64,000 bases of DNA, from NCBI GenBank assembly GCA_020698575.1, contig CM036251.1, forward strand, positions 32,057,288 to 32,121,287, written 5' to 3'. A model generated the notes under the pieces. The model ran no database searches. It worked only from the letters and a program-made list of their open reading frames with translations, and had not been told where the DNA came from. This stretch comes from Bostrychus sinensis. Taxonomy: Eukaryota > Chordata > Actinopteri > Gobiiformes > Eleotridae. Positions within the stretch are counted from its first letter, which is position 1. Every line of letters starts with the position of its first letter. This document shows, in pieces, positions 10,655 through 22,850 of this stretch. Position numbers and translations under genes: made by a program.

Positions 10655-11116
10655 TCTGGCTTTTAACTATGTTATAATGCTATTTCCACCTCAAAAACAT
10701 ACCTGGAGTAGTATTTTGTTACATCCACACATGTTTGAGTAATCCTGAATGCTAAGCCCGTCTGCAAATGCTCGGTGTCATAGCTCTATGTAGACACGTG
10801 ACACCTGGAAGCAGTCCTCCGCGTTTCTAAAGCCCATACACCGTCAATAATTTCACAACAAAGCAGTCAGCTCATTTATCAATCTGTTAGCATCAGGTTG
10901 CTAATAGCCGTGCTAATTAGCCATTTTATGCTCTGTCCATTCCCCACTATTGGCAGCAGAGGGGCATTTTCTGCAAAGTCAAAGGAACAGCTCCCCAAAT
11001 GAAGATGTTTTCCATACACGTTTCATATTTAAAGTTATTAAACATGAAATACTAATGCAAAGGTGTCCAAAACTATTTCAAAAAGCCTGAAAAAAATCAC
11101 AATATAGGGCCTTTAA
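10655..11116 (+). mobile_element. MITE family A copy (orientation reference)
   Basis: Begins within the family's left end (CTTTTAACTATGTTATAATG, CACCTCAAAAACATACCTGG) and runs to an intact right end, CACAATATAGGGCCTTTAA. It carries the whole interior and lacks only the outermost left bases. Used here to define + for the family. Confidence 0.8.
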
Positions 11117-11395
11117 GGTTTTATACTTGTATTACTGATGGTAAGTTATCAAAATCTGACAGCATGAAGCATAAAATTACCTTATTTTTGGGCTTACATC
11201 CTTGTTTTCAGTGAGGACTTGTTTCTCCAGTTTACATGAATGCAAAGCGGTTCCAAAGAGCTCCACCCGCCGTGAGACGAAAACACCTAACATCCCATTC
11301 TCATGTAAACAAAAGGCCAAAATGCAATCGAATCACAGTGTTTCTGGCAAAAATAAGCTGCTGACTAAACAGGTCCTTAGTCTATCCCTGCAATT

Positions 11396-11640
11396 TATTT
11401 ATTTATTTATTTATATGGGACAGCGTGTATTAATGAACAGCAGCTAGTGCCGTAAATACACCGGATTATAGCTCAGAGCTAATTTCCATCCGTAGTCCCC
11501 ACTCACTCACTTTCACACCAGCTTCCTGGTGTTCCCCAGCGGTCTCCCATCCAGGTACTGACCAGGCCCTACCCTGCTTAGCTTCCGAGGTCTGACGGGA
11601 TCAGGCATCCACAAGGCGGTATGGCCCAAAGGCAGGGTAC
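11396..11640 (-). mobile_element. 5S rRNA-derived SINE (SINE3-like)
   Basis: On the minus strand, about 11635 down to 11519 matches the body of 5S rRNA. The internal promoter regions are recognisable: AAGCTAAGCAGGGTA (box A, one mismatch) and TGGATGGGAGACCGC (box C, intact), followed by the region around CAGGAAGCTGG. Unlike a 5S gene, it lacks the correct 5' end and a T-run terminator. It continues into about 120 bp of unrelated sequence (GATGGAAATTAGCTCTGAGC...) and ends in a (TAAA)n tail at 11396-11416. 5S-derived SINEs (SINE3 class) are known in fish; the exact family is not identified. Confidence 0.75.
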
Positions 11641-11665
11641 ACCATGGACAATTGCCATACAGTAT

Positions 11666-11995
11666 ACATTAGGTGTCTGTTGCCCTCTCCTGGCAACGGT
11701 GGAGAGGGCAAAAAATGTCTTATTAGCATGTTTATTCGCAACAGGTCGCTAACAGAAAGATAAATTAGCTGATGGGTGATGGCAATTTAGGTGCCGAAAT
11801 GACCAGAATCAGTACAGTGACTGTATGGACTTTAGAAAGCACTTCCTGTTTTTTCTACATACAGCCATGAGACTGAGCATTTGAGCTCTTGCAAAAGAGA
11901 TGGTCTAAGGATTACTCAAATATGCCTGAATGAAACAAAATATTACTAAGGTGAAAACAACATTATAACATGGTTAAAAGCTGAATCAAAGTCAG
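11666..11995 (-). mobile_element. MITE family A copy, truncated
   Basis: Contains ATTAGGTGTCTGTTGCC, GATAAATTAGCTGATG and the CATTATAACATGGTTAAAAG end region, but both termini are lost. It abuts the 5S-derived SINE. Confidence 0.7.
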
Positions 11996-11999
11996 TAGT

Positions 12000-13244
12000 T
12001 TATCTGCCATAGACTGATTATACAGTTTTGGCCCTAGTAAAGGCATTCTTATGGCTTTCCATCCTGCAGGTCTCAAATTTCAGACGCCTGCTGCTCTCTG
12101 TTTTTCAAAAACTGAGGGCAGGGTATTAATCATTTTGTTCAGTGTAGCATCCGTCCTGTTGAGTGTTTGTTCTTCCACTACTTCAGCCAGAATCTCAAAA
12201 CCAATACCAATAGTTGTAAACAACTCTGTATATATATATTTTTTTTAAGTCAAAGTCGCCAATAACATTAGCCCTGCCACTGTAGAGCAGTTAGATCAGT
12301 CACTTCCACTATCATTGTTCAAATGAATCTAAATGGTAATTGCTTAGTCTTACATATACTGTAGCACTTTGCACTCTATACCTTGATCTTGCTTGGGGAA
12401 TTAAGTGGAGCTGGATGAGTTATGAGTGACCCTGCTTTAATATCTACACCTCCTCCTCCTCCTCCTCTTTTCTTCTTCCCTCCCACAGTTTCCCGGTGTG
12501 CTATCCCCCTGTGGTATCCCTCCTCTGCTCGGCCTGTCATATATCTCCACCGTGTATACCTGCTCAGGATTCAGCCCCGGTTTCTGCGCATACATCTCCA
12601 TTCTCTTCCTTTTTGGCTCCTTGATCTTTTTGTATTGCTTCATTTCGCTTTTTGTCTCACCACTTTCCCCGAGCGATCAAGGAAAACAAAACAGATGTTT
12701 GCACAAATGCACCAATTTGCTGGAAAGCCATTATACCATTCCAGCATTTTAAGAAATTTTCGATCTCAATGGTATCTCCGTTTTTATGCGATTTGGAAGT
12801 GTTTATATACAAGAGCCATATATTTGTGTGGGTATTTGTATTCAGTACTAACACATGGCATTGGAATCCTCTCTATCCACTCTCAACCTGTTATCATTCT
12901 CATGTAATATTAATTTCGCAGTGCTCAAGTTTATGTATTGGCACGCAGGCTTGTTTGTGCACATCGTAGCAGACTAGTAAATACATGTTCAGGTCAATAC
13001 AGGCCAATGTGCATTAATATTAATAAGCTGACAGTGTGTCACCAGAAGAAAGTGCTGTTTGACAAAGCAAGGTATTTTTTTTTAATTTTTTTTTAGTTTA
13101 GTTTAATAACAGAAATATTTCTTGATGTTTGTGACCTTCACGAGATGGCTGATGTTCGTTCTTGCCCTGATCTCTGTTTGATGAAATGTTTGTAGTAAAA
13201 ACATTTAACCAAAAGAATATACTATTGATTGGTGTATCTGATGC
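12000..13244. other. Intron 1 sequence, no gene or clear repeat
   Basis: Includes a (TCC)n-like tract at about 12450-12470. A 161-codon open frame at 12422-12907 has no recognisable domain and is rejected as coding. The remainder looks single-copy. Confidence 0.4.
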
Positions 13245-13495
13245 TTTTTCAGCCCTAAAATTTCATTAGTATTTCATGTTCTATAACTTAAAATAATGTA
13301 TAGTGTATGTATGGAAAACGTCTTCTTTTGGGGAGCTGAACTTTGAATTTGCAGAGAACATAAACTGGTTAGTTAGCATAGCTATTAGCAGCATGATGCT
13401 AACAGATAGATAAATGTGCTGACTCCTTCGTAGTGACAGCAATCTGAGATGGAAAGAACATTATACCATGGTTAAAAGCACAAAAATCAGCAACT
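13245..13495 (-). mobile_element. MITE family A copy, internally deleted
   Basis: Shows the TTTCATTAGTATTTCATGTT end region, TTTGGGGAGCTGA, AGCATGATGCTAACAGATAG and CATGGTTAAAAGCAC, but the CCCCCTGCTGG segment and the middle third are missing. About half of full length. Confidence 0.7.
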
Positions 13496-13507
13496 ATCAT
13501 ATTTAAC

Positions 13508-14118
13508 TAGGGCTGGGCAATATGGTTAAAAATGAAAATCTAGATTTCTTTTTCAATTCAATTCGCTGATTTTTGATTTTGGCAAATAAGCAATATTAAT
13601 GTAGTTTGTTTATTAGATTATTGCACTGTTATATTATTTTTAATGTCTGTACAAAAAAGCAGCAAGGCAACAGCAGTGCATTAGAGTTTTAGCGCTTTCT
13701 GCTTTTGAAGACCAGGTCTATTCTCATTTATACACCATAGGAGGCCTGTGAAAAGAGCTAACTCCAGAGCATTTGGCTAATTAGCATACATAAACAAAGA
13801 CACCGCTGCTGCTGCACATCATGTACGCTGTTCATTTTGGCCACACTGCTGCCATATATAAATGAGGACATTACTGTGGTAAAAGGACTTTTTTCCCTGA
13901 GATTATTAGTGTTTTTAGTGTCTGCAGAGTCTCTACAGTCAGTATTTAGGCTGCTCTGGGCACTAGCAGCAGCATTAGCCACATTACAGAAAACAGTGCT
14001 GTGCTTGGAGGACACAAATGTCCTCTAAACTTGATTTTACAAGTTGGCTAGTTTTGACATCGCACAAAATTAAAAATTCGGCTTAATCCAATTCATTCTC
14101 TTAATCGCCCACCCCTTT
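13508..14118. mobile_element. Repeat family D copy with AGGGCTGGGC-type ends
   Basis: Left end AGGGCTGGGCAATATGG and right end TTAATCGCCCACCCCTTT are imperfect inverted repeats of the very common fish 'gggctgggcgat' type. The interior (13660-14010) contains a core, GTCTGCAGAGTCTC...CAGTCAGTATTTA, shared with 42055-42605, 55690-56065 and 60840-61235. Probably a non-autonomous DNA transposon. Confidence 0.6.
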
Positions 14119-14184
14119 ATATAAGATGTTGAAACTGACATACTTTATCATCAGAGGAGGAAACAACAAATAAGAAATACTCAA

Positions 14185-14545
14185 ATTAGACTTAGACTTA
14201 GACAGACTCCACCAGGGAAACAGCTTGGTCACAGTAGCTCAATTTAAAAAAACAAAAACAAAACACAGACACATATATGTATAGAATGGTTACAGCAATA
14301 AAAAATAAAAATAAAAACTTTGAAAAAATACAATAGAATATCAAAATTGACCAGATTTGCATATTTACAAATATACATAAAATAAAAATAGCGGTAAATA
14401 TATAAAAAGTAAATATACACTATATACAAACAGGTGGATAAGGAAGGTGCTATGAGATGATATGGCTGAGCAAAGGTGAGTTGAAAGGTGAGTTGTTGTA
14501 CAGCTGAATTGAAAATGGTATGAATAAAGCCCTGTAGCGTTCACA
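14185..14545. mobile_element. Decayed LINE-related fragment (CR1/Rex-like, tentative)
   Basis: Contains GACTTAGACAGACTCCACCA followed by a GGGAAACAGC stretch, an A-rich region, and near 14490-14540 GTTGTACAGCTGAATTG...CCTGTAGCGTTC. These phrases match my memory of a fish non-LTR element 3' region. No reading frame survives. The class is tentative. Confidence 0.4.
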
Positions 14546-14993
14546 ATTACAGTAATTAATTAATTGCTTTGGGGGTATTTTATTATTTAGCATAATGGGT
14601 TCCCTTTAAAATCCTAGTTATTTAAAAAGCACACAGGTTTTATAAGCATTTAGGTGCAAGAAACTGCAGCCTGTCACTCAATGCTGTCATGTGGTAAAGT
14701 GGCATTGTTTACAGCAGAGCATAGAGCTTGTAAAAAGTTAATACCTTGTTGGTATTGCATGCTGTAAAGGGCTTATTATTTCACGACACACTAACTGAGT
14801 TAATTGGGCAAGTAATATAAGCATTAAGTACACAGTGGGTCTAGTGGACAAGTGGACAACAAAGATTTTAATCATAGTGTACTGCAACAAATCTATTGAC
14901 AGCCCAGTGTCAATAAGCACAACCCTCACAGTCACAGCAGCAGTGGACACAGCTCAATACAATCCTTCTGAAATGTTCTGAGAAAGACATTCA

Positions 14994-15340
14994 TTTAAGG
15001 GGGCTATATTATGCAAAGTTGACTTTTCTGAGCTTTCTACTATAATGTTATAATGTTCCCTCATCAAAAACATACTTGGAGAGGTGTTTTGTTTCATTCA
15101 TGCATGTTTGAGTAATCCAATATTCTCTGGCACTGAGTTTCTGAGGCCTCAAAACGTCCAATTCCATAAACCCTTGCTTCTCCCACAAACCCCCGCCCAC
15201 TTCCAGTCTGCTCTCATTCATTTATCCCAAAAAACAGTGTACAGCTCTGTTTCAACTGATGCCTCACAGCTGTTTTTTATTTTGTAGTAAAATGGCATCA
15301 TATGAAAAGTTTAAAGAAGTAAATAGCTCTTATTAATCCA
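14994..15340 (+). mobile_element. MITE family B (TTTAAGG end), copy
   Basis: Begins TTTAAGGGGGCTATATTATG and continues with GAGCTTTCTAC, TCAAAAACATACTTGG, TGAGGCCTCAAAACG and ACAGTGTACAGCTCTGTTTC. The same series of motifs occurs at 34878-35225 and inverted at 52046-52220. It is clearly related to family A at the left end, so the two families probably share a parental transposase. Confidence 0.7.
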
Positions 15341-17363
15341 GTTAAATCTAAACAAATGTAGGTTTAAACATGTCTTTTGTCTCATGTATGTTATGTCACT
15401 GTTGCTTAGATGTTACATGTACAGTGTATGTCTGTCTGCTTATGCTGAATGTGTGTGTGAGCTTTTATGCAGCCCACTAATTTTTACTAATTAACTATTT
15501 TTATTTGTATTTTTATGCATTAACCTCTAATGTTGCTATTGTTGTTACTGTTTTGTCTAGTGCTGGTATTTCACACGTTGCAGGGACTACAGTTGATAAC
15601 TAGCTCTTTAGTTAATAGTGGATAATTAATGAAGGCGACATAGACGTACGCAGATGAAGAAGGAATACGGAGACACCAGCATACTGAACCGCCATTTGTT
15701 ATTGCCTGTATTATTAAGTAGAAAAATACATTCATTTGCTGTATTTTTTCCCGTATATAATGCCTTTTTTCCAACGCCATGTTTCTAATGCTCTGCGTAA
15801 TAGTGACCCACAATAAACTTCCACTTCGCTTTAGGCCTTCTTCAAACAAGAGCTAACGCAGAGAAATTTTACCCAAACTAGACGCATTTATCTTTATTTT
15901 GAATTGGTTTTAGTATTCAGTTACTTTTTTAAGCTGTCTCCGTCTACGTATTCTCTCTTCAGCTACTCACGTCTCTGTCACCTTTATTAATCATCCACCT
16001 GAACAGGACATGACTACTGAGGCTACTGAGAGTTCGTGCGGCCCTCTTTCATCCACAAGGAATATTTGCGTCATACACAAATGCAAAGGAATGACAAAAA
16101 ACAAAAACAAAAAACAAAAAAAACAACAACAAAACAAAACAAAACTGCAGCAACTGGTGAGTTTCATGTGAACTTAAGTGTCTCTTTTGCTCAATATGTC
16201 GCCTGTGCTGCATCCTTTCATCTTCTTGTTGTTCTTTTTGTAATAATAATAATAATAATAATGATAATAATAATAATAATAATAATACCAACAAGCCACT
16301 GCTCATTGAGGAGGTTTTTTATGCTCACCACACCCCATATTTAGAGCAGGCAGCCTCACAACACACCTCACCTGTACAACACCACGCCCACGCATTGGCG
16401 AGGGTCTGTCTGTGCCAAGATCAGGCATGTGCCATTCGCAAGATCGGGCCCTATGACTTCTTAGTAAAGTCAAGCGGATCTGAAACCTCACCCATTCAAG
16501 CAATCTTCAGATAAAGAAAGATCCTCCTTAATATTTTGCATATAGGCTATTGTTACATCCATATTATATTATATATTATATTTTTATTTTCATTTTTTAT
16601 AATTGTTACATGTCAACAGAGCTTGGCATTAACTTTTTTGCTCACTGGCCACTGTGGCAAGTTCTTTTTAAAAGTTACTAGCCAATTAGTGTTTTTACTA
16701 GCCATAATTTAATTACTTCACATGCTTATTTTATTATTTTATCATGTTTTATAGCATACGACAAGACAAGGATTTATCAGATATATGTGAAACAATAATA
16801 AATAAATAATGAATAAATAAATGAATAAATGTGAATTTTTGCATGTGTTTTGTATGTTTTGTCCACTTAGACTTACCATTACTGTAGTTCTCACATTGCT
16901 CCAAATCCATGTTATTAGTCCAGCTATGTACCAGTATTTTTCAGCTTCTGTCCCGTTATTTGGCCCCTATAGAACAACAGACTGTAAGTAATTTTATGTG
17001 ACAAGTTGTTACCTTACCTTGGATACTCACTTGAGATATTTTGAGTTGGTTTATACCTGAAATATATATAAAAGTACAAAACGCTAATAGCGCTAGCATG
17101 TCTATGGGGTTTCCCTTGCATTTTAGCACTATGCTAATCGCTAAGGTATTTGCATTTGCAGCTAACTTGTAGAAAATGTTAAGCATATTTTACATATATG
17201 AAGGCTACAGCTGCATTGTTTTGTGTAGCTGTGTATATTCTACATTGGTGAAAATCAGAAATATTATTGTTTTAAGGGTTTATTTTTGTATGTTATAGTT
17301 TTACAAAGATAAAGAGGCTTCCTTGGTGGAGCAACTGTTAGCTCTCTGTAAAGCCAGTTCGAA
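15341..17363. other. Intron 1, AT-rich, no gene
   Basis: Holds an (AAC/AAAAC)-rich stretch near 16090-16145 and an (AAT)n array at about 16243-16287. Nothing else is assignable. Confidence 0.5.
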
Positions 17364-19373
17364 GCCATCCCTATATAGCGCACTACATAGTGGTCACGCC
17401 ATTTTGTAGTGGTGTCCGAATGTCTAAAAGTAGAAAAGTAGTGGACAGCGATGGACACTAGACGGCCAGTATAGACCAGAATGCTTTGCGAGTTTCTTCA
17501 GAGAACAGCGGGACCGCGACAGATCTTTAAACTGTACACAACACGTCTGAATGAACCCAGTTAGAAACGCCTTTTTTAAACTTCTGTCACGTCGTAATCA
17601 GAAAAAAAAGCTCTTAAATAAACCGTTGCAGTGTAAATTGCTAACGTTAGCTTAGCCAGCATTCAGCCTCCCCACGTAAGGCACAGAGCTGCAATAATCC
17701 AGTGCGTTTTATTCATTATAGCGATAATTCATGTTAAATATCACACGTATGACTATTATGTATCTATAAATAATAAAACATCAAGTGAGTCTGGTTGGGC
17801 ATGACCACAGAAGAACATTATCAGCGGAGTTTCGCTGAACTTTTTTTTTACACAGACGCCAGAGTCACGTGATCACCGGTGAGTTAAAAATAGTGTGCGA
17901 GTGTCCGAATCATTCACTAAATGAGTGCACTATATTGACCCTTCTCACACAGCGTCATCTGATCACGTGATTTCCGCGGAGCCTCCATGTTGGATGGCAA
18001 AAGCCGGTTGTCACGGCCCGATTTGGATCAGTCCTGCTGTCTGTTAGACTTACAAATTAAATTCGTTTTACTCATCAGAAATAGGTTTATGTGTCCTATA
18101 TCTGTGATAGCATCTACCAGCTGTCTTTTGAAGTAAAAAAGTTAATGTTGCACTGTTTGACAAAGTTTATTCTTTAAAAAGTGACATAAAAGATCGCTTC
18201 TGCTGTAATCGTCAAATAAAGTAAAAACCGATCTGAGGTCAGTTCTTACTGTCTGCTCAGGTTTATTAGCAGGGTAAACACGTTTTCACGGACATTTAGC
18301 AAACGGGAGAGAAAAAGAAAATACAATGTTCAGGACAGCTTGGTATTTGTTCATTTCTGCATGAGGATATGGCGATTACAGGATTATTTTCACAACATGG
18401 AATACTTTGATGGAAATACATCTCGATATTTATTGATTGAGCATTACTAATCCTGGATTGGACTGGTTTTGGACAGAACCAGTGTTCAAAGGTAAAAAGT
18501 CTGTTTTTTCGGTTTGGGCATACTGAGGAATCGTCATTAATTACACATATGTCCTATATTAAGCATAAAGTTAACTTAATTCCCATTTTGTACAGAACAT
18601 AAGCTTTCTAACGATGTATATCATGCCTGTATTGACAAAATAATAACCGTGCAAATTATGTTTTCGCGGAGTTTCTTTCTGAATCTGGTCGCCGCTAGCT
18701 TGAATGAGGTTAAACAAATATAAATCCTAATTCTCCATATCTCAGCAAATTTGCCACTTTTTAAGGCCTTAAATTTTGATTTATAATTTTAGACTTGTAA
18801 ACCTCAGTGGAAAGCCTACTTTATTGAAGTATTTATATTGCCTTTTCACTAATCTGCGTCTCTCATCTGCCTACTCACATGGACAACAGTTGTTTAGGGC
18901 ACTTTCCATACTAAAGGTCTGTCACCCATCCTGCCACTAAATATTTTTATGCCTCTAAGGAGCTCTCTGCCTCTTGTGAGCTTTTAAATGTGCCCCTCTA
19001 AAGTGAGATTGTCGATTGACTAAATATTTGTAAACGTTGTGGTATTCCAAAGCGGATTGTGTGTTGAAGGCTGGTAACCCGTAATTTTGACATCATATGG
19101 GTCTTAAGCATCGACAAGTGAACATTTCTCTAAATATCGCTGTCTGACCTGAACACTTACGTTAAGTATTGAACCGGTGTAGAAAGTGGTAAATATGAAC
19201 TCAATTTCTATACATGATCACTAATCGCTAGCCAGCTACACCGGCTTTTTGCCATCCAAAATGGCGGCGTCAACAAACCAAGTCACGTGACTGAGAACGG
19301 TCTATAGTCCGCTGTATAGTGCTGGACTATATAGTGATTGAGGGGTCAGGGGTGACGTTCGGACACAGGGCAG
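17364..19373. mobile_element. Nested inverted-repeat DNA elements (outer layer)
   Basis: The left end (CCCTATATAGCGCACTACAT...TGTCCGAATG) and right end (GACTATATAGTGATTG...CGTTCGGACAC) are inverted relatives of a fish MITE end type containing 'tatatagtgcacta' and 'gtgtccgaa' motifs. A second copy of these motifs at 17895-17940 suggests the outer element is composite. A second element (17942-19297) sits inside. Confidence 0.5.
17942..19297. mobile_element. Inserted 1.36-kb element with CACGTGA/GGATGGCAAAA inverted repeats
   Basis: Left end TTCTCACACAGCGTCATC, then GATCACGTGA, then CCATGTTGGATGGCAAAA and GCCGG. The right end is its inverse: CCGGCTTTTTGCCATCC, AAAATGGCGGC, CAAGTCACGTGACTGAGAA. 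The inverted repeats are about 55 bp with scattered mismatches. The interior is non-coding. Superfamily not identified; no clear target duplication was found. Confidence 0.65.
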
Positions 19374-20980
19374 AATAAAAGCAGTTAACTGATAGCAGCT
19401 GATAAATGGTAACATTTCAAAGATGTTAGTGTAAAATGTAAATAAAACCAGAATGCAATAGTTTGTGAATCTCATAAAACCATATTTTATTCACACTAGA
19501 ATTTACATGTTTGGTGCTGGAAACTGATACTAATATTGAATTTAATATTTTAGCATATTTTACCATTTCATGAAAAATAAATTTAATCAACTAAAATGTT
19601 GCCAGTTGCAAAATGCCCCTCCAGGTATTTTTTAAATTATTATTATTATTACTAGCCTACCATTTACATTTCCACTCTTTTATTGCCCATGTTTCAACAT
19701 TTTCGACACAGACGCGTTACTGCTATTGAATTCAACATGACTTTCAGTTTTAATACTTGATCCAGTATGTTGTTTATGTTCTCTTTTCTCTTCTCATTTT
19801 TTGTATTTTACCGATAACCTGTTAAATGTCCTGCGGTTTCACTTTAATATTTTCAAAATAAAAAATACAAACATTTCCAAAATAAGTCACACATTTTTTC
19901 ATTTTTGGCATCCTGTCACATATTTATACTAAAACAACACTTTTTGCTGTACCCGAATCCTACAATAATTGAAATAAATTTAATCTTGTAAGCAAAATGT
20001 GGTGTGACATGAAAACTCCAGTTTTTAAACAGGCAGTAGCAACAAAACCTACAGGCAACTCCAGCAACAACAAAAAAAACAAAACAAAACAAAACTGTTA
20101 AAGTGAGACAACTGTATTTTTCCAAAAAATAAAATTTTAAATGTTAAAAATCTTTTTTTTTTTTTAAATCACTGATGTATTTATTAAGTTAGCACAACAG
20201 ACATGTTGAATATTTTATTAAATTCAAAATGGCCAAATTGTTGTGAATGTCCTGTGGTGTGACAGAAGAGTCATGCCGAAATAATGGAGTTACTTTTAAA
20301 TATATGAGTGGTTTGCAAAAATGCTTTCTTTACACTTTTTTTCATACTCAGATTTTATTGAAATTATTATTTAACTTTCTTTGTATTTTACTACAAAATT
20401 GTGTCACACAACAGACCAAAGAAAATGTCAACTACCCTTTTATATTATATTTTACATTTTACACTGTGCTTTTTTTGGAATTGGGTTTGTAATTTTCGAC
20501 TCTAATTGTGTATGACATTACCTCTCCATCTCACTTGGTCAGACACAGATGAGTCATGAAACACTTCCTCCATCACATTGTTCCAATTTTATCCAGTGTG
20601 ATGGGATGACACATGACGACCAGGAGGCTGTGTCAGTACATGATATTATGGTCTGTCCTGCGGGTGCTCAGACGAGACGACTGGAGGGACATGAGAGAGG
20701 TGTAATCCGTCGGCCAGGAGCAGCGGCAGCAGCAGGGGCTTGATCTGCCGTCTCCGAGCCACTTTGAAACACCAGACCTCTCACCTGTGCCCACTCCGAT
20801 CAGTGTGAATGTGCACGGCGGCGTGTGATTGGCTGACACTGGGTCATAACAGGTGGCATTGAGTGATCTGAATCTGATTGGTGGTCGCTATTCTCTTTGG
20901 CCTTGTCCGTTATGATGCTGGGCAGTGGAAGGAGGTTTAAATGAAATTGACAGTTTAATTGTAGTGTGAAATAGGGCGGT
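19374..20980. other. Intron 1, AT-rich, no gene
   Basis: Long T- and A-rich stretch with no exon or recognisable repeat body. From about 20550 to 20890 GC content rises, without an assignable feature. Confidence 0.4.
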
Positions 20981-21160
20981 GTCTTTTTTGCAATCTGACT
21001 TTAAAGCACCACTACACCATTTGATATTTTCCGTCCTGCTCCAAAATTAAAAACGTGGATTATTCCAATTAATTCGATTTATCGCCCAGCCCTATTACGG
21101 TGTTGAAACTGAGATACTTTACCATCAGAGGTGGAAATAACGAATAATAAATAGACAAAT
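20981..21160. repeat. Right end of an AGGGCTGGGC-type element plus shared flank
   Basis: AATTCGATTTATCGCCCAGC is the inverted end of the same type as at 14118. The following TGTTGAAACTGAGATACTTT and CATCAGAGGTGGAAATAACG closely match 14127-14180, so the repeated unit extends beyond the element end. Confidence 0.5.
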
Positions 21161-21194
21161 TACAGTAATTAAGTAATTTAATACCAGTGCAGCT

Positions 21195-21395
21195 ACCATT
21201 TTGTCGGCACATAACCTGAGTGGAGTCTGCATGTCTTCCTCTTGTTCCATCAAGTACTCTGGCTTCTTCCCACTGTCCAAAGACATGCATGTGTGAGGAG
21301 AACTGCTGACTCTAAATGTCTCAGAGTGAATGAACATGAGAGAGTCCGACCCCACAGTGAACTCTTGAATTGTGAATGCGTTGCCAATCTTCATT
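21195..21395 (-). repeat. GGGCAATTTAGA-family repeat fragment
   Basis: Contains the inverse of the CATGTCTTTGGACAGTGGGA phrase and a GGAGTCTGCATG phrase typical of this dispersed fish repeat, with its usual opposite-strand order. Confidence 0.5.
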
Positions 21396-21540
21396 CATTC
21401 ACTTTTTACTTTACTTCACTCTTTTCCATTATATATTTTTCTTTTTTGAGCTGTTTTGAGGTGATCAGATGTAGCCAGTACTGGAAAAGACACTTTGTAT
21501 TTTTAACAGCCATTAATTCAGTGTTGACTAGCAATCAATG

Positions 21541-21970
21541 TAGGGCTGCACAATATATATCATTATTGCAATATCAGCAAACACAATATCCATCTCGCAA
21601 AAGTCTAAATCGCAAAAATGCTATAGTCTTCCATCTGACAGAGATTTACACTCTCGTAATCATTTTCCTACCAGAGCCTTCGAAGAAAATGTGTTGTGAC
21701 TAAATAACAATGTTTAAAATGTTTAGTTTTAGTGGTAATTTCTTTAATTTAGTCACAAATTAGTCTTGTTTTATTCCTGGTTTAGTTTGTGTTAAGTTTT
21801 GATTTTGTCACTGTTTTGACTTGTGAGTACAGTGACTTACATTTTTGTTTTAGGTGAATTTAACTTACTATGTTAGAAAAGTAGGACCTATTTTAAAATA
21901 TCGCAGTATAATCGTTATTGCAATTTTCAACATAGTTATCGAATATTGCATGTTTTTTCCATATCATGCA
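21541..21970. repeat. AGGGCTGCACAATAT-type inverted-repeat element
   Basis: Starts TAGGGCTGCACAATATAT with ATTGCAATATCAGC and ends with inverted GTTATTGCAATTTTCAACA. It contains one TTTAGTCCTGG-like unit near 21770. No coding capacity. Confidence 0.5.
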
Positions 21971-22059
21971 GGCACAAACTAAACTAATGGAAGTGTCTCA
22001 TATTGTGTGCCAGCATATTCAAATGCTAATAAATCGTAGCTCATGTCTTAAGAAGGAAA

Positions 22060-22850
22060 TTCAGATCTAGAGACTGGTATTGGACTTGGTTTTACTCTAC
22101 TTATTTGGTTTGGGTTGTTTTCTTTTACTTCATAGTACCGGGTTATTGTGGGCGGGGACAGTGGCGCCAAGCTGATGTGACATCCTGTAAACGCGACATG
22201 AACTGGTTTGCCAAGTCCACGGTTTCCCCATGGAATTGGGCGGCTTTTTAAGTGTTGCAGCAGATTTAAAAAATTGTCCGCGGGTCGGACAGAAACATTT
22301 TCTTTTCTCCATATTTTGAATGACAAATCTTTAAAGCCTAAAACCAATCACACTGAGGCTGGGCCATATCAGCTCAGCTCTGTGTCTGAGGAGCTGCTCT
22401 GTCTGTGAGAGAGGGGCGGGGGCTGCATCTGTGTCACTGGAGGAGCACTACTTTGAGCGCAGCAGCACTTATTACGGTTGCAAAGTGTTTTTATACACTG
22501 TTTCACAGGTTTGGGCACTTTTAAAATTGCTGTTGGGCAGATTCTGACTTTCAAATCTGGCAACTCTGGACATAAACAACAACAACGTAGAACAATGCAG
22601 AATGTAGTACTAGGCTTTGTGTTTTTTGTTTTTATTTTTTTGTCACCGGCAAAGACAAAGACAAAAGCCAGAAAAGGCTACAAGCGGCGAGTCACATTTT
22701 AGTAACAGTTTGGCTTGGTTGGAACCTCGGCCGAGATGGTAGCAAAAAAGTTCCTGGTATTGGTATCGGTTGCCTAATGGAAAAGCTAACAAAGCAGATA
22801 GAACCAAGTAGAGCAAAACCAAGTAGTGCTGGTGGAAAAGGCCCATAAAA
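22060..22850. mobile_element. Inverted-repeat element with ACTTGGTTTT(A/G)CTCTACTT ends
   Basis: The left part GGACTTGGTTTTACTCTACT and the right part AGTAGAGCAAAACCAAGTAG, with GGTGGAAAAGGCC beyond it, are inverted copies. The centre is GC-richer and non-coding. This end type is frequent in fish. Outer borders are approximate. Confidence 0.5.

Noticed and set aside
11519..11635. Possible 5S rRNA gene
   Set aside because: Many substitutions, wrong 5' end, no T-run terminator; fused to a non-5S tail as in 5S-derived SINEs.
12422..12907. 161-codon open frame on the + strand
   Set aside because: Starts in a (TCC)n tract giving poly-Pro, has no domain, and is matched by equally long frames in other phases.
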